A DNA stretch of 64,000 nucleotides from Trueperella abortisuis (lineage in GTDB: Bacteria; Actinomycetota; Actinomycetes; Actinomycetales; Actinomycetaceae). Position numbers and translations under genes: made by a program. Shown piece after piece: positions 44,392 to 54,378 of this stretch. Below the pieces are notes generated by a model. The model ran no database searches, was not told the DNA's origin, and saw only the letters and a list, made by a program, of their open reading frames with translations. Positions within the stretch are counted from its first letter, which is position 1. The number at the start of each line of letters is the position of its first letter. The stretch is taken from contig NZ_JAUSQL010000001.1 in NCBI RefSeq assembly GCF_030811095.1, positions 1,054,001 to 1,118,000 on the forward strand, in the 5' to 3' direction.

Positions 44392-46080
44392 GTGGCCGCA
44401 TCAAAGTCTCAGGCTGTTACCCCCTCTTCTGCATCGGGAGAGGTCTCGGTTGATGTCGCTGCGTTGCCGGAGATGAAGGTCGCCGAGCTACGCACGCTGG
44501 CAAAGGAACTCGGACTTCATCTGAACTCACGCGCGGTCAAGGCAGTACTCATCGAGGCGATCAGCGAGGCCGTATCCGCCGCGGGCGCGGCTACCGCTAA
44601 GGATAAGGCTTCGAAAGAGGCCGAGCCCGCTGCGAAGGCGGCGCCCGCCAAGAAGACCCAGACCGCTGCGAAAGAGGCGGCGGCGAAGCCCGCCGCGGAG
44701 GAAAAGGGCGCTGGCGAGGGCACCTTGAACGAGCTTACGGTGGGCGAGCTGCGCACGAAGGCCAGTGAACTCGGCCTGTCCCGCGTGTCGAAGATGCGCA
44801 AGGCGGAGCTGATCGAGGCCATCCTTGCGGCAACGCCCGCCGAGGCCCCGGCCGCGCCCGCGGTCACCCAGGAGGAGGACGACCTCGACAAGAGCCCGGC
44901 CACCCCGGACGAGCCGGAGATGGACGAGGAGGATCTGGACGACCAGCTTGACGATCACCTCGAGCTCGATGATGACCTCGACGCCGATGACGAGGAGGAT
45001 TCCGCGGACGAGGACTCCGAGGACGAGGACGAGGACGAGTCGGACGCGGAGGATTCCGCGGATCAGTCCGTCGTCATCACCGCCAACGCGGCTAAATCCT
45101 CCAGGGGAGCCTTCGTGGTGAAGGACTCGGATGACACGGACGAGCCGGCCCAGCGCGTGCTCGTTGCGGGCGCGACAGCCGACCCTGTCAAGGACTACCT
45201 CAAGCAGATCGGCAAGGTGCCGCTGCTGAACGCGGCGGAGGAGGTCGAGCTCGCTCAGCGCATCGAGGCGGGCCTGTTCGCCCAGCACATCCTCGACACA
45301 ACCGAGATCGAGGACCGTAAGCACCGCCGGGAGCTGGAGATCATCGCCCGCGACGGCCGCAACGCCAAGAACCACCTCCTCGAGGCGAATCTCCGCCTCG
45401 TCGTCTCACTCGCCAAGCGCTACACCGGGCGCGGTATGCTCTTCCTTGACCTCATCCAGGAGGGCAACCTCGGCCTGGTGCGCGCGGTGGAGAAGTTCGA
45501 CTATGCCAAGGGTTTTAAGTTCTCCACCTACGCCACGTGGTGGATTCGTCAGGCGATCACGCGCGCCATGGCTGACCAGGCGCGCACGATCCGCATCCCG
45601 GTCCACATGGTCGAGGTCATCAACAAGCTTGCGCGTGTGCAGCGTCAAATGCTTCAGGATCTCGGCCGTGAGCCGACAACCGAGGAACTCGCGCGCGAGC
45701 TCGACATGACCGAGGAGAAGGTCATCGAGGTGCAGAAGTACGGTCGCGAGCCAATCTCGCTGCACACGCCGCTGGGCGAGGACGGCGACTCGGAGTTCGG
45801 CGACCTCATCGAGGATTCCGAAGCCGTGGTCCCGGCCGACGCCGTGGGCTTCACCCTGTTGCAGGAGCAGCTCCACCAGGTTCTCGACACGCTCTCGGAG
45901 CGCGAGGCCGGCGTGGTCTCGATGCGATTCGGCCTCACCGACGGCCAGCCGAAGACCCTCGACGAGATCGGCAAGGTTTACGGCGTCACGCGCGAGCGCA
46001 TCCGTCAGATCGAATCCAAGACGATGTCCAAGCTGCGCCATCCCTCGCGCTCGCAGGTGCTGCGCGACTACCTGGAGTAG
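44392..46080 (+). CDS. sigA: Principal sigma factor with two Rho-N/SAP-like N-terminal modules
   Basis: 562-aa primary sigma factor. The C-terminal core is canonical: region 1.2 ([16 protein letters not shown]), 2.3-2.4 ([20 protein letters not shown]), 3.0 ([14 protein letters not shown]), and 4.2 ([20 protein letters not shown]). The N-terminal 250 residues are unusual: two related 30-residue helical modules, [15 protein letters not shown] at about 29-60 and [20 protein letters not shown] at about 117-146, match the Rho_N/SAP pattern, joined by Lys/Ala/Glu-rich linkers, and an Asp/Glu-rich tract follows (44872-45060). GTG 44392 has GAAAGG upstream and lies after the TATAAT; the ATG at 44362 is inside that -10. 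Confidence 0.93.
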   Translation: MAASKSQAVTPSSASGEVSVDVAALPEMKVAELRTLAKELGLHLNSRAVKAVLIEAISEAVSAAGAATAKDKASKEAEPAAKAAPAKKTQTAAKEAAAKPAAEEKGAGEGTLNELTVGELRTKASELGLSRVSKMRKAELIEAILAATPAEAPAAPAVTQEEDDLDKSPATPDEPEMDEEDLDDQLDDHLELDDDLDADDEEDSADEDSEDEDEDESDAEDSADQSVVITANAAKSSRGAFVVKDSDDTDEPAQRVLVAGATADPVKDYLKQIGKVPLLNAAEEVELAQRIEAGLFAQHILDTTEIEDRKHRRELEIIARDGRNAKNHLLEANLRLVVSLAKRYTGRGMLFLDLIQEGNLGLVRAVEKFDYAKGFKFSTYATWWIRQAITRAMADQARTIRIPVHMVEVINKLARVQRQMLQDLGREPTTEELARELDMTEEKVIEVQKYGREPISLHTPLGEDGDSEFGDLIEDSEAVVPADAVGFTLLQEQLHQVLDTLSEREAGVVSMRFGLTDGQPKTLDEIGKVYGVTRERIRQIESKTMSKLRHPSRSQVLRDYLE

Positions 46081-46105
46081 TGCGGGCCGGGCACCCCACG
46101 CGATG

Positions 46106-46741
46106 TTACGCGCCTGGAGCGGGCCGCTTGCTGTACTTGCTGTACGGCGGCGCCCAGCCCCGGGCGCGTCGCCATTGGGCGGGGTAGACGGGTAGCGCCT
46201 CGCGGTTGGTGGCGGCGTCGGTGTACCGCTGGCCGCGGTCCTCAAGCTCAACGTAGCAGCGGAGCAGGCGGGCGCAGGTTTCGGCGTCGCTCATGGCACG
46301 ATGGCGAGTGGCGGGGGAGAGGCCGAGCCGTTCGGCTACCCCGCGCAGTGAGTGCGGCCCTGGAGGCAGGTAAATGCGTGACTGATCCATCGTGCACACG
46401 CACGCATCCTCGTCGGGACCGCCCGCATATCCGGCGCGCGTGAGCTCTCGAGTCAGAAAGGCTCGTTCGAAGGCGGCGTGGTGGGCCACGAGCACGCGCC
46501 CGGTCAGGAGGTCGACAACGTGTTGTGAGATTTCGGCGAAGCGCGGCGCGTCGGCGAGCACGGCGTCGCCCAAGCCGTGGATCTCGACCGCTGCGCTGGC
46601 GCGACCAGGGTTGACGAGGCTCTGCCAGCGCCCTTCCTCCACCAGGTTGTGATTGAGGAGGATAACCGCGATCTCGACGATGCGGTCGGCACTACGGTCG
46701 AGCCCGGTGGTCTCGACGTCGACGACGGCGAAGGAAGTCAT
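46106..46741 (-). CDS. DnaQ-like 3'-5' exonuclease
   Basis: 211-aa DEDDh exonuclease. Exo I is FAVVDVETTGLDR (Asp/Glu), Exo II lies in LVAHHAAFERAFL, and Exo III is HRAMSDAETCARLL (His/Asp). A 30-residue C-terminal extension is rich in Arg, Pro and Trp. Substrate unknown; similar proteins act in proofreading or repair. ATG 46741 is 7 bases after GAGAAT (46748-46753); the longer frame is unsupported. Confidence 0.87.
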   Translation of the reverse strand: MTSFAVVDVETTGLDRSADRIVEIAVILLNHNLVEEGRWQSLVNPGRASAAVEIHGLGDAVLADAPRFAEISQHVVDLLTGRVLVAHHAAFERAFLTRELTRAGYAGGPDEDACVCTMDQSRIYLPPGPHSLRGVAERLGLSPATRHRAMSDAETCARLLRCYVELEDRGQRYTDAATNREALPVYPAQWRRARGWAPPYSKYSKRPAPGA

Positions 46742-46747
46742 GGCCCC

Positions 46748-46753
46748 ATTCTC
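46748..46753 (-). promoter_or_regulatory. -10 element (GAGAAT), leaderless
   Basis: GAGAAT on the minus strand ends 7 bases before the exonuclease ATG. Confidence 0.4.
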
Positions 46754-46831
46754 CCACACGGGCATTAGGCCGCCGGCGAACGGGGATGAGATAAGAGGAA
46801 TAAAGTCGGGCACTCGTGCTTTGATCGTAGT

Positions 46832-47020
46832 GTGAATGCAATACTTGACACTCCAGTTCTTACCGCTGCTGACCGTTGCGACGCCTGCAACGCGCAGGCC
46901 TATGTGCGCGTTGAATTGTCGTCAGGCCAACTCCAGTTCTGTGCCCACCACTGGCGCAAGCACATGCCAGCGTTGGAGAAGGTGGCCATCAATATCATCG
47001 ACGAAACGGATCGGGTCTAG
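46832..47020 (+). CDS. Small Cys/His protein (DUF7455-like)
   Basis: 62-aa protein with a zinc-knuckle-like layout: ADRCDACNAQAYVRV at about 12-26 followed by LQFCAHHWRKHMPAL at about 34-48, i.e. CxxC...CxHH. It matches the small actinobacterial proteins typically encoded next to a topoisomerase or gyrase B gene. GTG start; no Shine-Dalgarno. A strong terminator follows. Confidence 0.8.
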   Translation: MNAILDTPVLTAADRCDACNAQAYVRVELSSGQLQFCAHHWRKHMPALEKVAINIIDETDRV

Positions 47021-47032
47021 ACCCGCTTCGAC

Positions 47033-47060
47033 AGGCCGGCGTGAGCCGGCCTTTTTCTTT
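47033..47060 (+). terminator. Rho-independent terminator after DUF7455-like gene
   Basis: AGGCCGGC / GCCGGCCT (8 bp, GTGA loop) followed by TTTTTCTTT. Confidence 0.9.
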
Positions 47061-47137
47061 GCCCGGACGGGCATCAATCCGGTCCGCGTGGCGCGTTCCT
47101 CCCCGCGAGCGTCCCTCACTGGCGGGGGTCGAGCGGC

Positions 47138-47143
47138 TATCAT
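47138..47143 (+). promoter_or_regulatory. -10 element (TATCAT) of topoisomerase B gene
   Basis: TATCAT ends 8 bases before the GTG at 47151 and overlaps the alternative ATG at 47142, which favours the GTG. Confidence 0.45.
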
Positions 47144-47150
47144 GCCAAGC

Positions 47151-49274
47151 GTGTCAAGTACCAAAAAGCAGGAATACAACGCCCGCCACCTGTCCGTTCT
47201 CGAGGGCCTTGAGGCTGTGCGTAAGCGCCCGGGTATGTACATCGGCTCCACGGATTCGCGCGGGCTCATGCACTGCCTGTGGGAGATCATCGACAACTCG
47301 ATAGACGAGGCGACGGAGGGGTATGCCACCTCCATCCGAGTCACGCTCTACCCGGATGGTTCGGTGGAGGTGGAAGACGACGGGCGTGGCATCCCTGTCG
47401 ACGAGGTTCCGGGCACGGGCGCCTCCGGCGTTGAGGTGGTCTACACGAAGCTGCACGCGGGTGGAAAGTTTGACTCGGCCAACTACGGGTCGGCGGGTGG
47501 CCTGCACGGCGTGGGCGCCTCGGTGGTCAACGCCCTCTCCCAGCGCCTCGACGTGGCGGTCAAGCGCGAGGGAAAGGTGTGGGAGATGTCCTTCAAGCGC
47601 GGCGAGCCCGGCGTTTTCGACGACGCCGCCGCACCCGCCCCGGACGCTCCCTTCACCCCGTTCACCACCCATTCCAAGCTACGCGTGACCGGGAAGGTCG
47701 CGAAGAAGACCACGGGTACGCGGGTGCGCTACTGGGCGGACCCGGAGATTTTCCCCAAGGACACCCAATTCAGCTACCAGCATCTCATCGAGCGCGTCCG
47801 CGAAAAGGCCTTCCTCGTGCCCGGCCTTGAGGTGGTCGTTCGCGATGAGCGCGGACTTCCCGAGCGCGCCGACGCGCCGGTGGAGGAGGTCTTCAAGTAC
47901 GACGGCGGGGTGGTGGACTTTGTCGACCACCTGGCCACCGACCCGGCGGTCTCCCGCACCATGCACCTGAGGGGCCAGGGCACGTTTGACGAGACGGTTC
48001 AGGTTCTTGACAAGAACTCCGGACACTTGCGCCCGCGCGAAGTCGAGCGCGTGTGCGACGTCGACATCGCGCTACGTTGGGGCAACGGGTACGACACCCG
48101 CGAGGAGACTTTCGTCAACATCATCGCTACCCCCAAGGGCGGCACGCACTTGACGGGCTTCGAGCAGGGCCTGGTCAAAGTGGTCCGCGCCCAGATCGAA
48201 TCCAAGTCGCGCCAACTGAAGGTCACGGCGCGCGATCCACGCATCGAGAAGGACGATATTCTGGCGGGCTTGACCGCCGTCGTTGCCGTGCGCTTCCCCG
48301 AGCCGCAGTTCGAGGGACAAACTAAGGAGGTTCTGGGCACGGCGCCGATCCGGGGGATCGTGGCGAAGGTGGTGGAGGAGGAGCTCGGGCGCGAGTTTTC
48401 CTCCACCAAACGCGACGCGAAGAGCGAGAACCAGCGCGTTCTGGAGAAGGTGGTGGCGGAGATGCGCGCCCGCGTGGCCGCCCGCACCCAGAAGGAGATC
48501 TCGCGTCGCAAGAACGCCCTCGAGACTTCCTCGCTGCCCGCCAAGTTGGCCGACTGCCGCTCGGACGATATTGAGCACACTGAGCTGTTCATTGTCGAGG
48601 GCGATTCTGCCCTCGGTACCGCAAAGCTCGCTCGCGACTCAGAGTTCCAGGCGTTGCTACCGATCCGCGGCAAGATCCTCAATGTCCAGAAGGCCTCCCA
48701 CGCCGACATCCTCAGCAACCAGGAGGTCTCATCGATCATTCAGGTGGTCGGGGCCGGCTCGGGCCGCACCTTCGATCTTGACGCGGCGCGTTACGGCAAG
48801 GTCATCTTCATGACGGACGCCGACGTCGACGGCGCCCACATCCGCACCTTGCTCCTGACCTTGTTCTTCCGCTACATGCGCCCACTCGTGGAGGCCGGGC
48901 GCGTGTACGCGGCGGTGCCCCCGCTCCACCGGGTGGAGGTGGCCGGTCGCGGAGGGAAGAAGGGGGAGTATATCTACAGCTATTCCGACGCCGAGTTGCA
49001 CCGCACCCTGGCGCGGCTGGAGCGGAGCGGGCGCACGTACAAGCAGCCGATCCAGCGCTACAAGGGCCTGGGAGAGATGGATGCCAACCAGCTGGCGGAG
49101 ACTACGATGGATCCGAAGCACCGCACGCTTCGCCGGGTCTCGCTTGCCGATGCCGAGGCGCTCCGTTTCGCGGAGGATACCTTCGAGCTTCTCATGGGCT
49201 CAGAAGTGGCGCCGCGGCGTGATTTCATCGTTGAGGGCGCGGGCCACATCTCACGCGAGCAGATTGACGCATAG
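47151..49274 (+). CDS. parE: Topoisomerase IV subunit B (GyrB/ParE type II topoisomerase)
   Basis: 707-aa ATPase subunit. The GHKL ATPase domain has VRKRPGMYIGST, EIIDNSIDEA (catalytic Glu), VEDDGRGIPVD and GLHGVGASVVNALS. The Toprim part has FIVEGDSALGTAK and FMTDADVDGAHIRTL (metal Asp residues). It lacks the extra insert of some GyrB proteins, and a ParC/GyrA partner lies 2 kb downstream, so topoisomerase IV is the preferred call; a gyrase cannot be excluded since gyrase genes are normally near the origin. GTG 47151 or ATG 47142 are both possible starts. Confidence 0.9.
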   Translation: MSSTKKQEYNARHLSVLEGLEAVRKRPGMYIGSTDSRGLMHCLWEIIDNSIDEATEGYATSIRVTLYPDGSVEVEDDGRGIPVDEVPGTGASGVEVVYTKLHAGGKFDSANYGSAGGLHGVGASVVNALSQRLDVAVKREGKVWEMSFKRGEPGVFDDAAAPAPDAPFTPFTTHSKLRVTGKVAKKTTGTRVRYWADPEIFPKDTQFSYQHLIERVREKAFLVPGLEVVVRDERGLPERADAPVEEVFKYDGGVVDFVDHLATDPAVSRTMHLRGQGTFDETVQVLDKNSGHLRPREVERVCDVDIALRWGNGYDTREETFVNIIATPKGGTHLTGFEQGLVKVVRAQIESKSRQLKVTARDPRIEKDDILAGLTAVVAVRFPEPQFEGQTKEVLGTAPIRGIVAKVVEEELGREFSSTKRDAKSENQRVLEKVVAEMRARVAARTQKEISRRKNALETSSLPAKLADCRSDDIEHTELFIVEGDSALGTAKLARDSEFQALLPIRGKILNVQKASHADILSNQEVSSIIQVVGAGSGRTFDLDAARYGKVIFMTDADVDGAHIRTLLLTLFFRYMRPLVEAGRVYAAVPPLHRVEVAGRGGKKGEYIYSYSDAELHRTLARLERSGRTYKQPIQRYKGLGEMDANQLAETTMDPKHRTLRRVSLADAEALRFAEDTFELLMGSEVAPRRDFIVEGAGHISREQIDA

Positions 49275-49294
49275 GAGTTGCGCGCCGCCCTTGG

Positions 49295-49300
49295 TAGACT
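49295..49300 (+). promoter_or_regulatory. -10 element (TAGACT), leaderless
   Basis: TAGACT ends 8 bases before the ATG at 49308. Confidence 0.5.
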
Positions 49301-49307
49301 GGGGCAT

Positions 49308-50336
49308 ATGCAGACAGGAAAGATCACGGGACGTTCGCTCGAGCAACGTTTGGCGGCTCCGAGCGAGCTGGCGGGGCCAAGCCCCCATCTGGGGCTGTCG
49401 TGGAAGCAGCTCGCCGCGGGTGATCTCGATGAGCTCGCGGATCTTTTGCGGGAGTCGGCGGATCCGGAGATCTGTGATGAGTTGCGCATCCTTCAGCAGG
49501 TCACGCCCTGGGTCAGGGCCGCCGAGGCCGACCGGAGGAACATGGACGCCATTGTGGGCCGCGACACGAACGGTCAGCTACAGGCGATGGGCTTTGTTTT
49601 CAACAACCCCCACCCGCTGACGGAGGCGCAGGCCAACATCTACGGCGTCATCCGCCCGCACTGGCGCAGGCGCGGTATCGGGCGGGCGCTGCTCGAGTGG
49701 CAGGACGGGCGGGCGCGCCAACTCATGCTTGCTAATGGTTACGACCTGCCGGCCTCGATCCGTTCCCGCGTGAGGGTGTCGAACATGGAACGACGTCGCC
49801 TGCTCGCCGCTGGCGGGTTCTCCCCGCACACGCGCTGGACATCGATGGATGTGAATCTCGGCGCTGAGCACGCCGAGTACGCGCGGGCCGCGAGGGAGCG
49901 CCTGGAGGCGCGCGGCATGGAGCTCGTCACGTTTGACGAAAAGCACTCGGGAGAGGTGTTGCGCCTGCACAACCGTATCTCGATGGTGATGGACCGCCGC
50001 CAGCCGATGTCGCAGGCGGAGTGGGATGAGTGGATGACGCCCGAGGATCGGGCCGCCTCCGTCCTCCTCACGGATGGCGCTAACCTGGTGGGCTATTCGC
50101 TGAATTCCGCGCGTGATCAGGCGATGTGCGTGAAGTTTTACGGGGTGGAACGCGACTTCCGCCACGAAGGTGTCGGAACGGATCTCATCGTGTCGCAGAT
50201 GGGTGAGGCGCTGGAACGCGGGATCACGCGCATGCGGGTGCCGGTGATCTCCGAGTCCGCCCCGGCCACAGATTTCCTCACGCGTTACGGCTTCTTCGAA
50301 GGCTCGGCTCAGATCCTCTACTCGATTGATATCTGA
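49308..50336 (+). CDS. Tandem GNAT acetyltransferase (first of pair)
   Basis: 342-aa protein with two GNAT folds. The N-terminal domain has the acetyl-CoA loop PHWRRRGIGRALLEW at about 120-134; the C-terminal one has DFRHEGVGTDLIVSQ at about 284-298. The arrangement resembles mycothiol synthase (MshD) but the sequence is divergent and the substrate is unknown. ATG 49308 follows TAGACT by 8 bases. It overlaps the second GNAT gene by one base (TGATG). Confidence 0.8.
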   Translation: MQTGKITGRSLEQRLAAPSELAGPSPHLGLSWKQLAAGDLDELADLLRESADPEICDELRILQQVTPWVRAAEADRRNMDAIVGRDTNGQLQAMGFVFNNPHPLTEAQANIYGVIRPHWRRRGIGRALLEWQDGRARQLMLANGYDLPASIRSRVRVSNMERRRLLAAGGFSPHTRWTSMDVNLGAEHAEYARAARERLEARGMELVTFDEKHSGEVLRLHNRISMVMDRRQPMSQAEWDEWMTPEDRAASVLLTDGANLVGYSLNSARDQAMCVKFYGVERDFRHEGVGTDLIVSQMGEALERGITRMRVPVISESAPATDFLTRYGFFEGSAQILYSIDI

Positions 50337-51301
50337 TGGCGGACTGGACGTGGACCGCGCTGAATGCGGACGATGCCCCTCACGTGTACGCGATCATCGC
50401 GGCGATCGAGGAGGCGGACGCCTCGGCCATTCGCACGACCCGGCGCGAGGTGGAGGGCTATTTCGCCGATTCCCACGCTTGGCGTGCACAGGGCGCATGG
50501 GAGGGGCAGGATCTCGTCGCCTTCGGCCTTGCCCGCACACCGGCCGGCAACGCGGGCGAGTCTCCGATTACCATCTCCGGCGGGGTGACGCCCACGTGGC
50601 GTGACCACGGGGTGGGCCATGATCTCTTGGAGCGTCAGCTTCTCACGGCCCGCGACCTCGCTTCCGAGCTGGGCCTGGACGAGGCTCTTGTCCAGATGTA
50701 TGTGGATGCCTCGCAGGGCGCGCTGTTCGAGATGGCCATCCGCTTCGGGTTTCGAAGCCACTCGCGCTACGTCCAGATGCGCCGTAGCCTCGATATCCCT
50801 TCCCAGGTCTCGCCGACATCCTCCTACATACAGATCGTGAAGATGGGCGCGGACTGGATCAGGGATTCGCGTAAGGCTCACAACCGCGTGATGGCGGAAA
50901 ACGAGGGGGCCGCGATGGGCGGCAAAGCATGGGCGAGGCGCCTGGAATCGATGGACGAGGACCTGTGCCTGGTCGCGCTTGACCTTTTCGGGGATCGCCC
51001 CCGGCTCGCCGGTTACGTGCTGGCCTCCCGTTTCTCCTCGGGGCTGGAGGACGCGCAGGACGCGGACGGCGTGCAGGACGAGGGCTACATTGAAGAGATC
51101 GTGGTGTTGCCCGAGTGGCGGGGCAAGCACGTGGCTTCCAACCTTCTGGCGACGGCGGTGGAGCGCTTCCGCGCGGCGGGCCTGAGCTACATTGGCCTCG
51201 ACGTCACCGCTGACGGCACGGACACGGACCTCGTAACCGTCTTTGAGCACTTCGACTTCATCCGAGTGGCCGAGACGTACATCATGACCACCCGGGTCTA
51301 G
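50336..51301 (+). CDS. Tandem GNAT acetyltransferase (second of pair)
   Basis: 321-aa protein again with two GNAT domains: PTWRDHGVGHDLLERQL at about 83-99 and PEWRGKHVASNLLATAV at about 258-274; in the second, the loop Gly-x-Gly is changed to His-Val-Ala, so acetyl-CoA binding there may be weaker. Coupled to the first GNAT gene by a one-base overlap. Convergent with the topoisomerase A gene. Substrate unknown. Confidence 0.8.
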   Translation: MADWTWTALNADDAPHVYAIIAAIEEADASAIRTTRREVEGYFADSHAWRAQGAWEGQDLVAFGLARTPAGNAGESPITISGGVTPTWRDHGVGHDLLERQLLTARDLASELGLDEALVQMYVDASQGALFEMAIRFGFRSHSRYVQMRRSLDIPSQVSPTSSYIQIVKMGADWIRDSRKAHNRVMAENEGAAMGGKAWARRLESMDEDLCLVALDLFGDRPRLAGYVLASRFSSGLEDAQDADGVQDEGYIEEIVVLPEWRGKHVASNLLATAVERFRAAGLSYIGLDVTADGTDTDLVTVFEHFDFIRVAETYIMTTRV

Positions 51302-51315
51302 TCTTTCATCCCGGC

Positions 51316-53706
51316 CTAGCCGATGGCCGTTACGACGGCGGCCAGCTCGGTGCCCGAGCCGTCGCGGCGCTCGTCGACGTCGGGAAGCGCCACAGGCTTG
51401 CCGTTCGAGCCGATCGCGCGTGGAGGTAGCTGGCCCACCCAGGCCAGCTGAAGCTGATCCTCGCCGCTGCGGAAGCGTTGCGTGCGAACGCCTCCGGTGC
51501 CGCGGCCCTTGGCGGGGTAGCGGTCGAGCGGGGTGACCTTTGCCGAGCCGGGCGCAGTGCCGGGCAGCGAGCCGGAGGAGCCGGCGATGGTGACGACGCC
51601 GTGGGCGGCAACGTCATTCGCGGGCACGACGCCGAGGGCGATCACCCGAGCGTCGGACACTCGGATGCCGGCAACTCCCTGGCCGGCACGACCCTGCGGG
51701 CGCACGTCGGCGGCGGGGAAACGCAGCAACTGGGCGTTGGAGGTTACAAGCACGATCTCGTCGTCGTCGGAGGCGGGGGCAGCGCCGATCACGGCGTCGC
51801 CGTCGGCGAGCTTGATGATGTCGATCGCGCCGCGGTCAGGGTAGTCGGGGTTGACGCGCTTGATCTTGCCCTGTGCTGTAGCGAGGGCAAGGATGGGCGG
51901 GTGATCGAGGTCGACGAGCCCGACCACGGTCGAGCCTTGGCCTGCGAGCAAGAGTTCCTTAACTGGCGCGCCGCCGGAGAGTCCCGGCGCTGTCTGAGTT
52001 TCGGGGATGGCGGGGATGTCGAGGACGTTCAGTCGGGTGACCGACCCATCGGAGGTGATCACCCCAATGGAGGACAGGTTGGTCGTCCTGACCCGGGCGA
52101 CGACGGCGTCGTGACGCTGGCGCGGGCCGGAGTGGGAGGGCTCGGTGGCGGTCACGATCCGGGCGATGAGGCCGTCGCCGGACAGGAGCACCCAGCATGG
52201 GTCGTCCTCGACCTTGAGCGCGGAGGTGGGCTTGGTGGCATCGGACTCGAGCAGAACCGTGCGGCGCGGGGTGGCGAACTCGCGGGCGGTTTGGGCCAGC
52301 TCGGAGGAGACGAGGGCGCGTAGCTTGACGTCGGAGCTGAGGATCTCGCCGAGGCGCTCGATCTCGCTTTCCAGCTCGTTCTTTTCCTGCTCCAGCTCGA
52401 TTTGGGAGAACTTCGTCAGCCGGCGCAGCCGCAGCTCGAGGATGTAATCGGCCTGGATCTCTGTCAGATCGAATACCTTCATGAGGCGATCCTTGGCTGT
52501 GGCGGAGTCATCGGAGGATCGGATGAGGGCGATGACCTCGTCGATGTCGAGGATCGCGATGAGGAGACCCTCCACCAGGTGAAGGCGGTCCTTGGCTTTC
52601 TGCAAGCGGAAGGCGGTGCGCCGGCGAGTGACGGTGAGGCGGTGGTCGAGGAAGACCTCGAGCAGGGCCTTGAGGCCGAGGGTGTGCGGCTGGCCATCGA
52701 CGAGGGCGACGTTATTGATGCCGAAAGAATCCTCGAGCGGGGTGTGCTTGTAGAGGGCGGCAAGCACGGCCTCCGGGTTGAAGGAGTTCTTCACCTCGAC
52801 CACGAGCCTGGTGCCGTGCTTACGATCGGTGAGGTTCTGTACCCCCGTGATGCCCTGCAGCTTCTTCGACTGCACCCCGTCCTTGATCTTGTCAATGACC
52901 TTCTCCGGGCCCACGAGGTAGGGCAGCTCGGTGAAGATAATGCCCTTCTTGCGGGCGGTGACGTTCTCGATGTGGGCGGTGGCGCGGGTGCGGAAGATGC
53001 CGCGCCCGGTTTCGTATGCCTGGCGGATCCCATCGAGCCCCACGATCTTGCCGCCCTCGGGCAGGTCGGGCCCGGGGATGTAGCGCATCAGCTCGTCGAG
53101 GGTGGCCTCGGGGTGGTCGAGGAGGAAGCGTGCCCCCGCGATGACCTCGCCGAGGTTGTGAGGCGCCATGTTGGTGGCCATGCCCACCGCGATGCCCGAC
53201 GAGCCGTTGACGAGCAGGTTGGGGATGGCGGCGGGAAGCACCTCAGGCTGAAGGTAGGTGTTGTCGTAATTAGGCACCATGTCGACGACGTCCTCGTCAA
53301 TATCCGCCGTCATCGCCAGCGCCGCCGGGGCCATGCGCACCTCGGTGTAGCGAGGAGCCGCGGGCCCGTCGTCGAGCGAACCAAAGTTGCCGTGGCCGTC
53401 GACCATGGGCAGGCGCATGGTGAAGGGTTGGGAGAGGCGGACCATGGCGTCGTAGATGGCCGAGTCGCTGTGCGGATGCAAGCGGCCCATGACCTCCCCG
53501 ATCACGCGCGAGGATTTGACGTGGCCACGGTCGGGGCGCAGACCCATGCGATCCATCTGGAAAAGGATACGGCGCTGGACCGGCTTGAGGCCGTCGCGGG
53601 CGTCGGGCAGGGCGCGGGCGTAGATGACGGAATAGGAGTATTCGAGGAAGGATGTGCGCATTTCCTGCGACACGTCAATGTCAACGATCTGCTCTGTGCT
53701 GGCCAT
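51316..53706 (-). CDS. parC: Topoisomerase IV subunit A (GyrA/ParC type)
   Basis: 796-aa breakage-reunion subunit. The N-terminal part shows [20 protein letters not shown], the CAP helix region [17 protein letters not shown] and the active-site Tyr in [14 protein letters not shown] at the start and [13 protein letters not shown] in the middle are typical. The C-terminal beta-pinwheel lacks an obvious GyrA box (QRRGGKG), which supports ParC rather than GyrA. ATG 53706 is 7 bases after GATAAT (53713-53718). Confidence 0.92.
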   Translation of the reverse strand: MASTEQIVDIDVSQEMRTSFLEYSYSVIYARALPDARDGLKPVQRRILFQMDRMGLRPDRGHVKSSRVIGEVMGRLHPHSDSAIYDAMVRLSQPFTMRLPMVDGHGNFGSLDDGPAAPRYTEVRMAPAALAMTADIDEDVVDMVPNYDNTYLQPEVLPAAIPNLLVNGSSGIAVGMATNMAPHNLGEVIAGARFLLDHPEATLDELMRYIPGPDLPEGGKIVGLDGIRQAYETGRGIFRTRATAHIENVTARKKGIIFTELPYLVGPEKVIDKIKDGVQSKKLQGITGVQNLTDRKHGTRLVVEVKNSFNPEAVLAALYKHTPLEDSFGINNVALVDGQPHTLGLKALLEVFLDHRLTVTRRRTAFRLQKAKDRLHLVEGLLIAILDIDEVIALIRSSDDSATAKDRLMKVFDLTEIQADYILELRLRRLTKFSQIELEQEKNELESEIERLGEILSSDVKLRALVSSELAQTAREFATPRRTVLLESDATKPTSALKVEDDPCWVLLSGDGLIARIVTATEPSHSGPRQRHDAVVARVRTTNLSSIGVITSDGSVTRLNVLDIPAIPETQTAPGLSGGAPVKELLLAGQGSTVVGLVDLDHPPILALATAQGKIKRVNPDYPDRGAIDIIKLADGDAVIGAAPASDDDEIVLVTSNAQLLRFPAADVRPQGRAGQGVAGIRVSDARVIALGVVPANDVAAHGVVTIAGSSGSLPGTAPGSAKVTPLDRYPAKGRGTGGVRTQRFRSGEDQLQLAWVGQLPPRAIGSNGKPVALPDVDERRDGSGTELAAVVTAIG

Positions 53707-53712
53707 TATTCC

Positions 53713-53718
53713 ATTATC
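53713..53718 (-). promoter_or_regulatory. -10 element (GATAAT) of parC, leaderless
   Basis: GATAAT on the minus strand ends 7 bases before the parC ATG. Confidence 0.55.
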
Positions 53719-53805
53719 TGGCCGTTCGGTTCGCGGCCGGCGAGCGCGCGCCCCGTGTTGCCGTGATGTTGGTGACCCGACTTCTCGCACAGGCGCCGGT
53801 TTTGG

Positions 53806-53811
53806 GACAAT
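53806..53811 (+). promoter_or_regulatory. -10 element (GACAAT) of DUF5998 gene, leaderless
   Basis: GACAAT ends 7 bases before the ATG at 53818. Confidence 0.5.
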
Positions 53812-53817
53812 GGGGCA

Positions 53818-54378
53818 ATGATCGATATGCGAAACGACCTCGATGCGGCGCTGTCAAGCTTGGTGGCGCCAGAGTCGCCCGTGCTTGCCGACATCCGCCA
53901 GGCTCTGGGCGAGGACGTCGTGCGCGCCTTCTATGTGCGGCCCGAAACTGTCTTCGACGCGGACTCGGTCTATGACAGGATCGTCGCCTTCATCGTCACA
54001 GCTACGCGCCTCGTCCTCGTCTACTCGGACACGAACTACGAGATGGACACTCGCGGCGAATATGTGACGACGGCGCAGTCGGTCCGCCTCGACAGTATCA
54101 GGGAGCATCACGTGGTTCGCCGCCGCGAGTTCCGCGGCAAGCGCGTGGGTCAGCTCAACTCCATCCTGCTACGCCTGCGCTGGGGTGCAGCCTTCTCTCA
54201 GGACCTCCAGCCCGGCGCGTGTGACGACCCCACCTGCACGAACGATCACGGCTACGTGGGCGTGGCGACAAACGAAGACCTGCAGCTCTTTCTCGACCGC
54301 CACGTGGACGCGACCCACTTCGCTGAAGGGGTGGCCTTCATCGATGAGGTCGAACGTATCCTCGGGCAACTCGCATGA
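53818..54378 (+). CDS. DUF5998 protein
   Basis: 186-aa protein of the actinobacterial DUF5998 family, normally coupled to an alkaline-phosphatase-fold gene as here. Signature stretches are FIVTATRLVLVYSDTN, GEYVTTAQSVRLDSIREHHV and the Cys pair CDDPTCTNDHGYVG. Cytosolic; function unknown. ATGA overlap with the next gene. Confidence 0.85.
   Translation: MIDMRNDLDAALSSLVAPESPVLADIRQALGEDVVRAFYVRPETVFDADSVYDRIVAFIVTATRLVLVYSDTNYEMDTRGEYVTTAQSVRLDSIREHHVVRRREFRGKRVGQLNSILLRLRWGAAFSQDLQPGACDDPTCTNDHGYVGVATNEDLQLFLDRHVDATHFAEGVAFIDEVERILGQLA

Noticed and set aside
52402..53766. 454-codon open frame opposite parC
   Set aside because: Antisense shadow of a strongly conserved topoisomerase gene, no family motif and no start signal.
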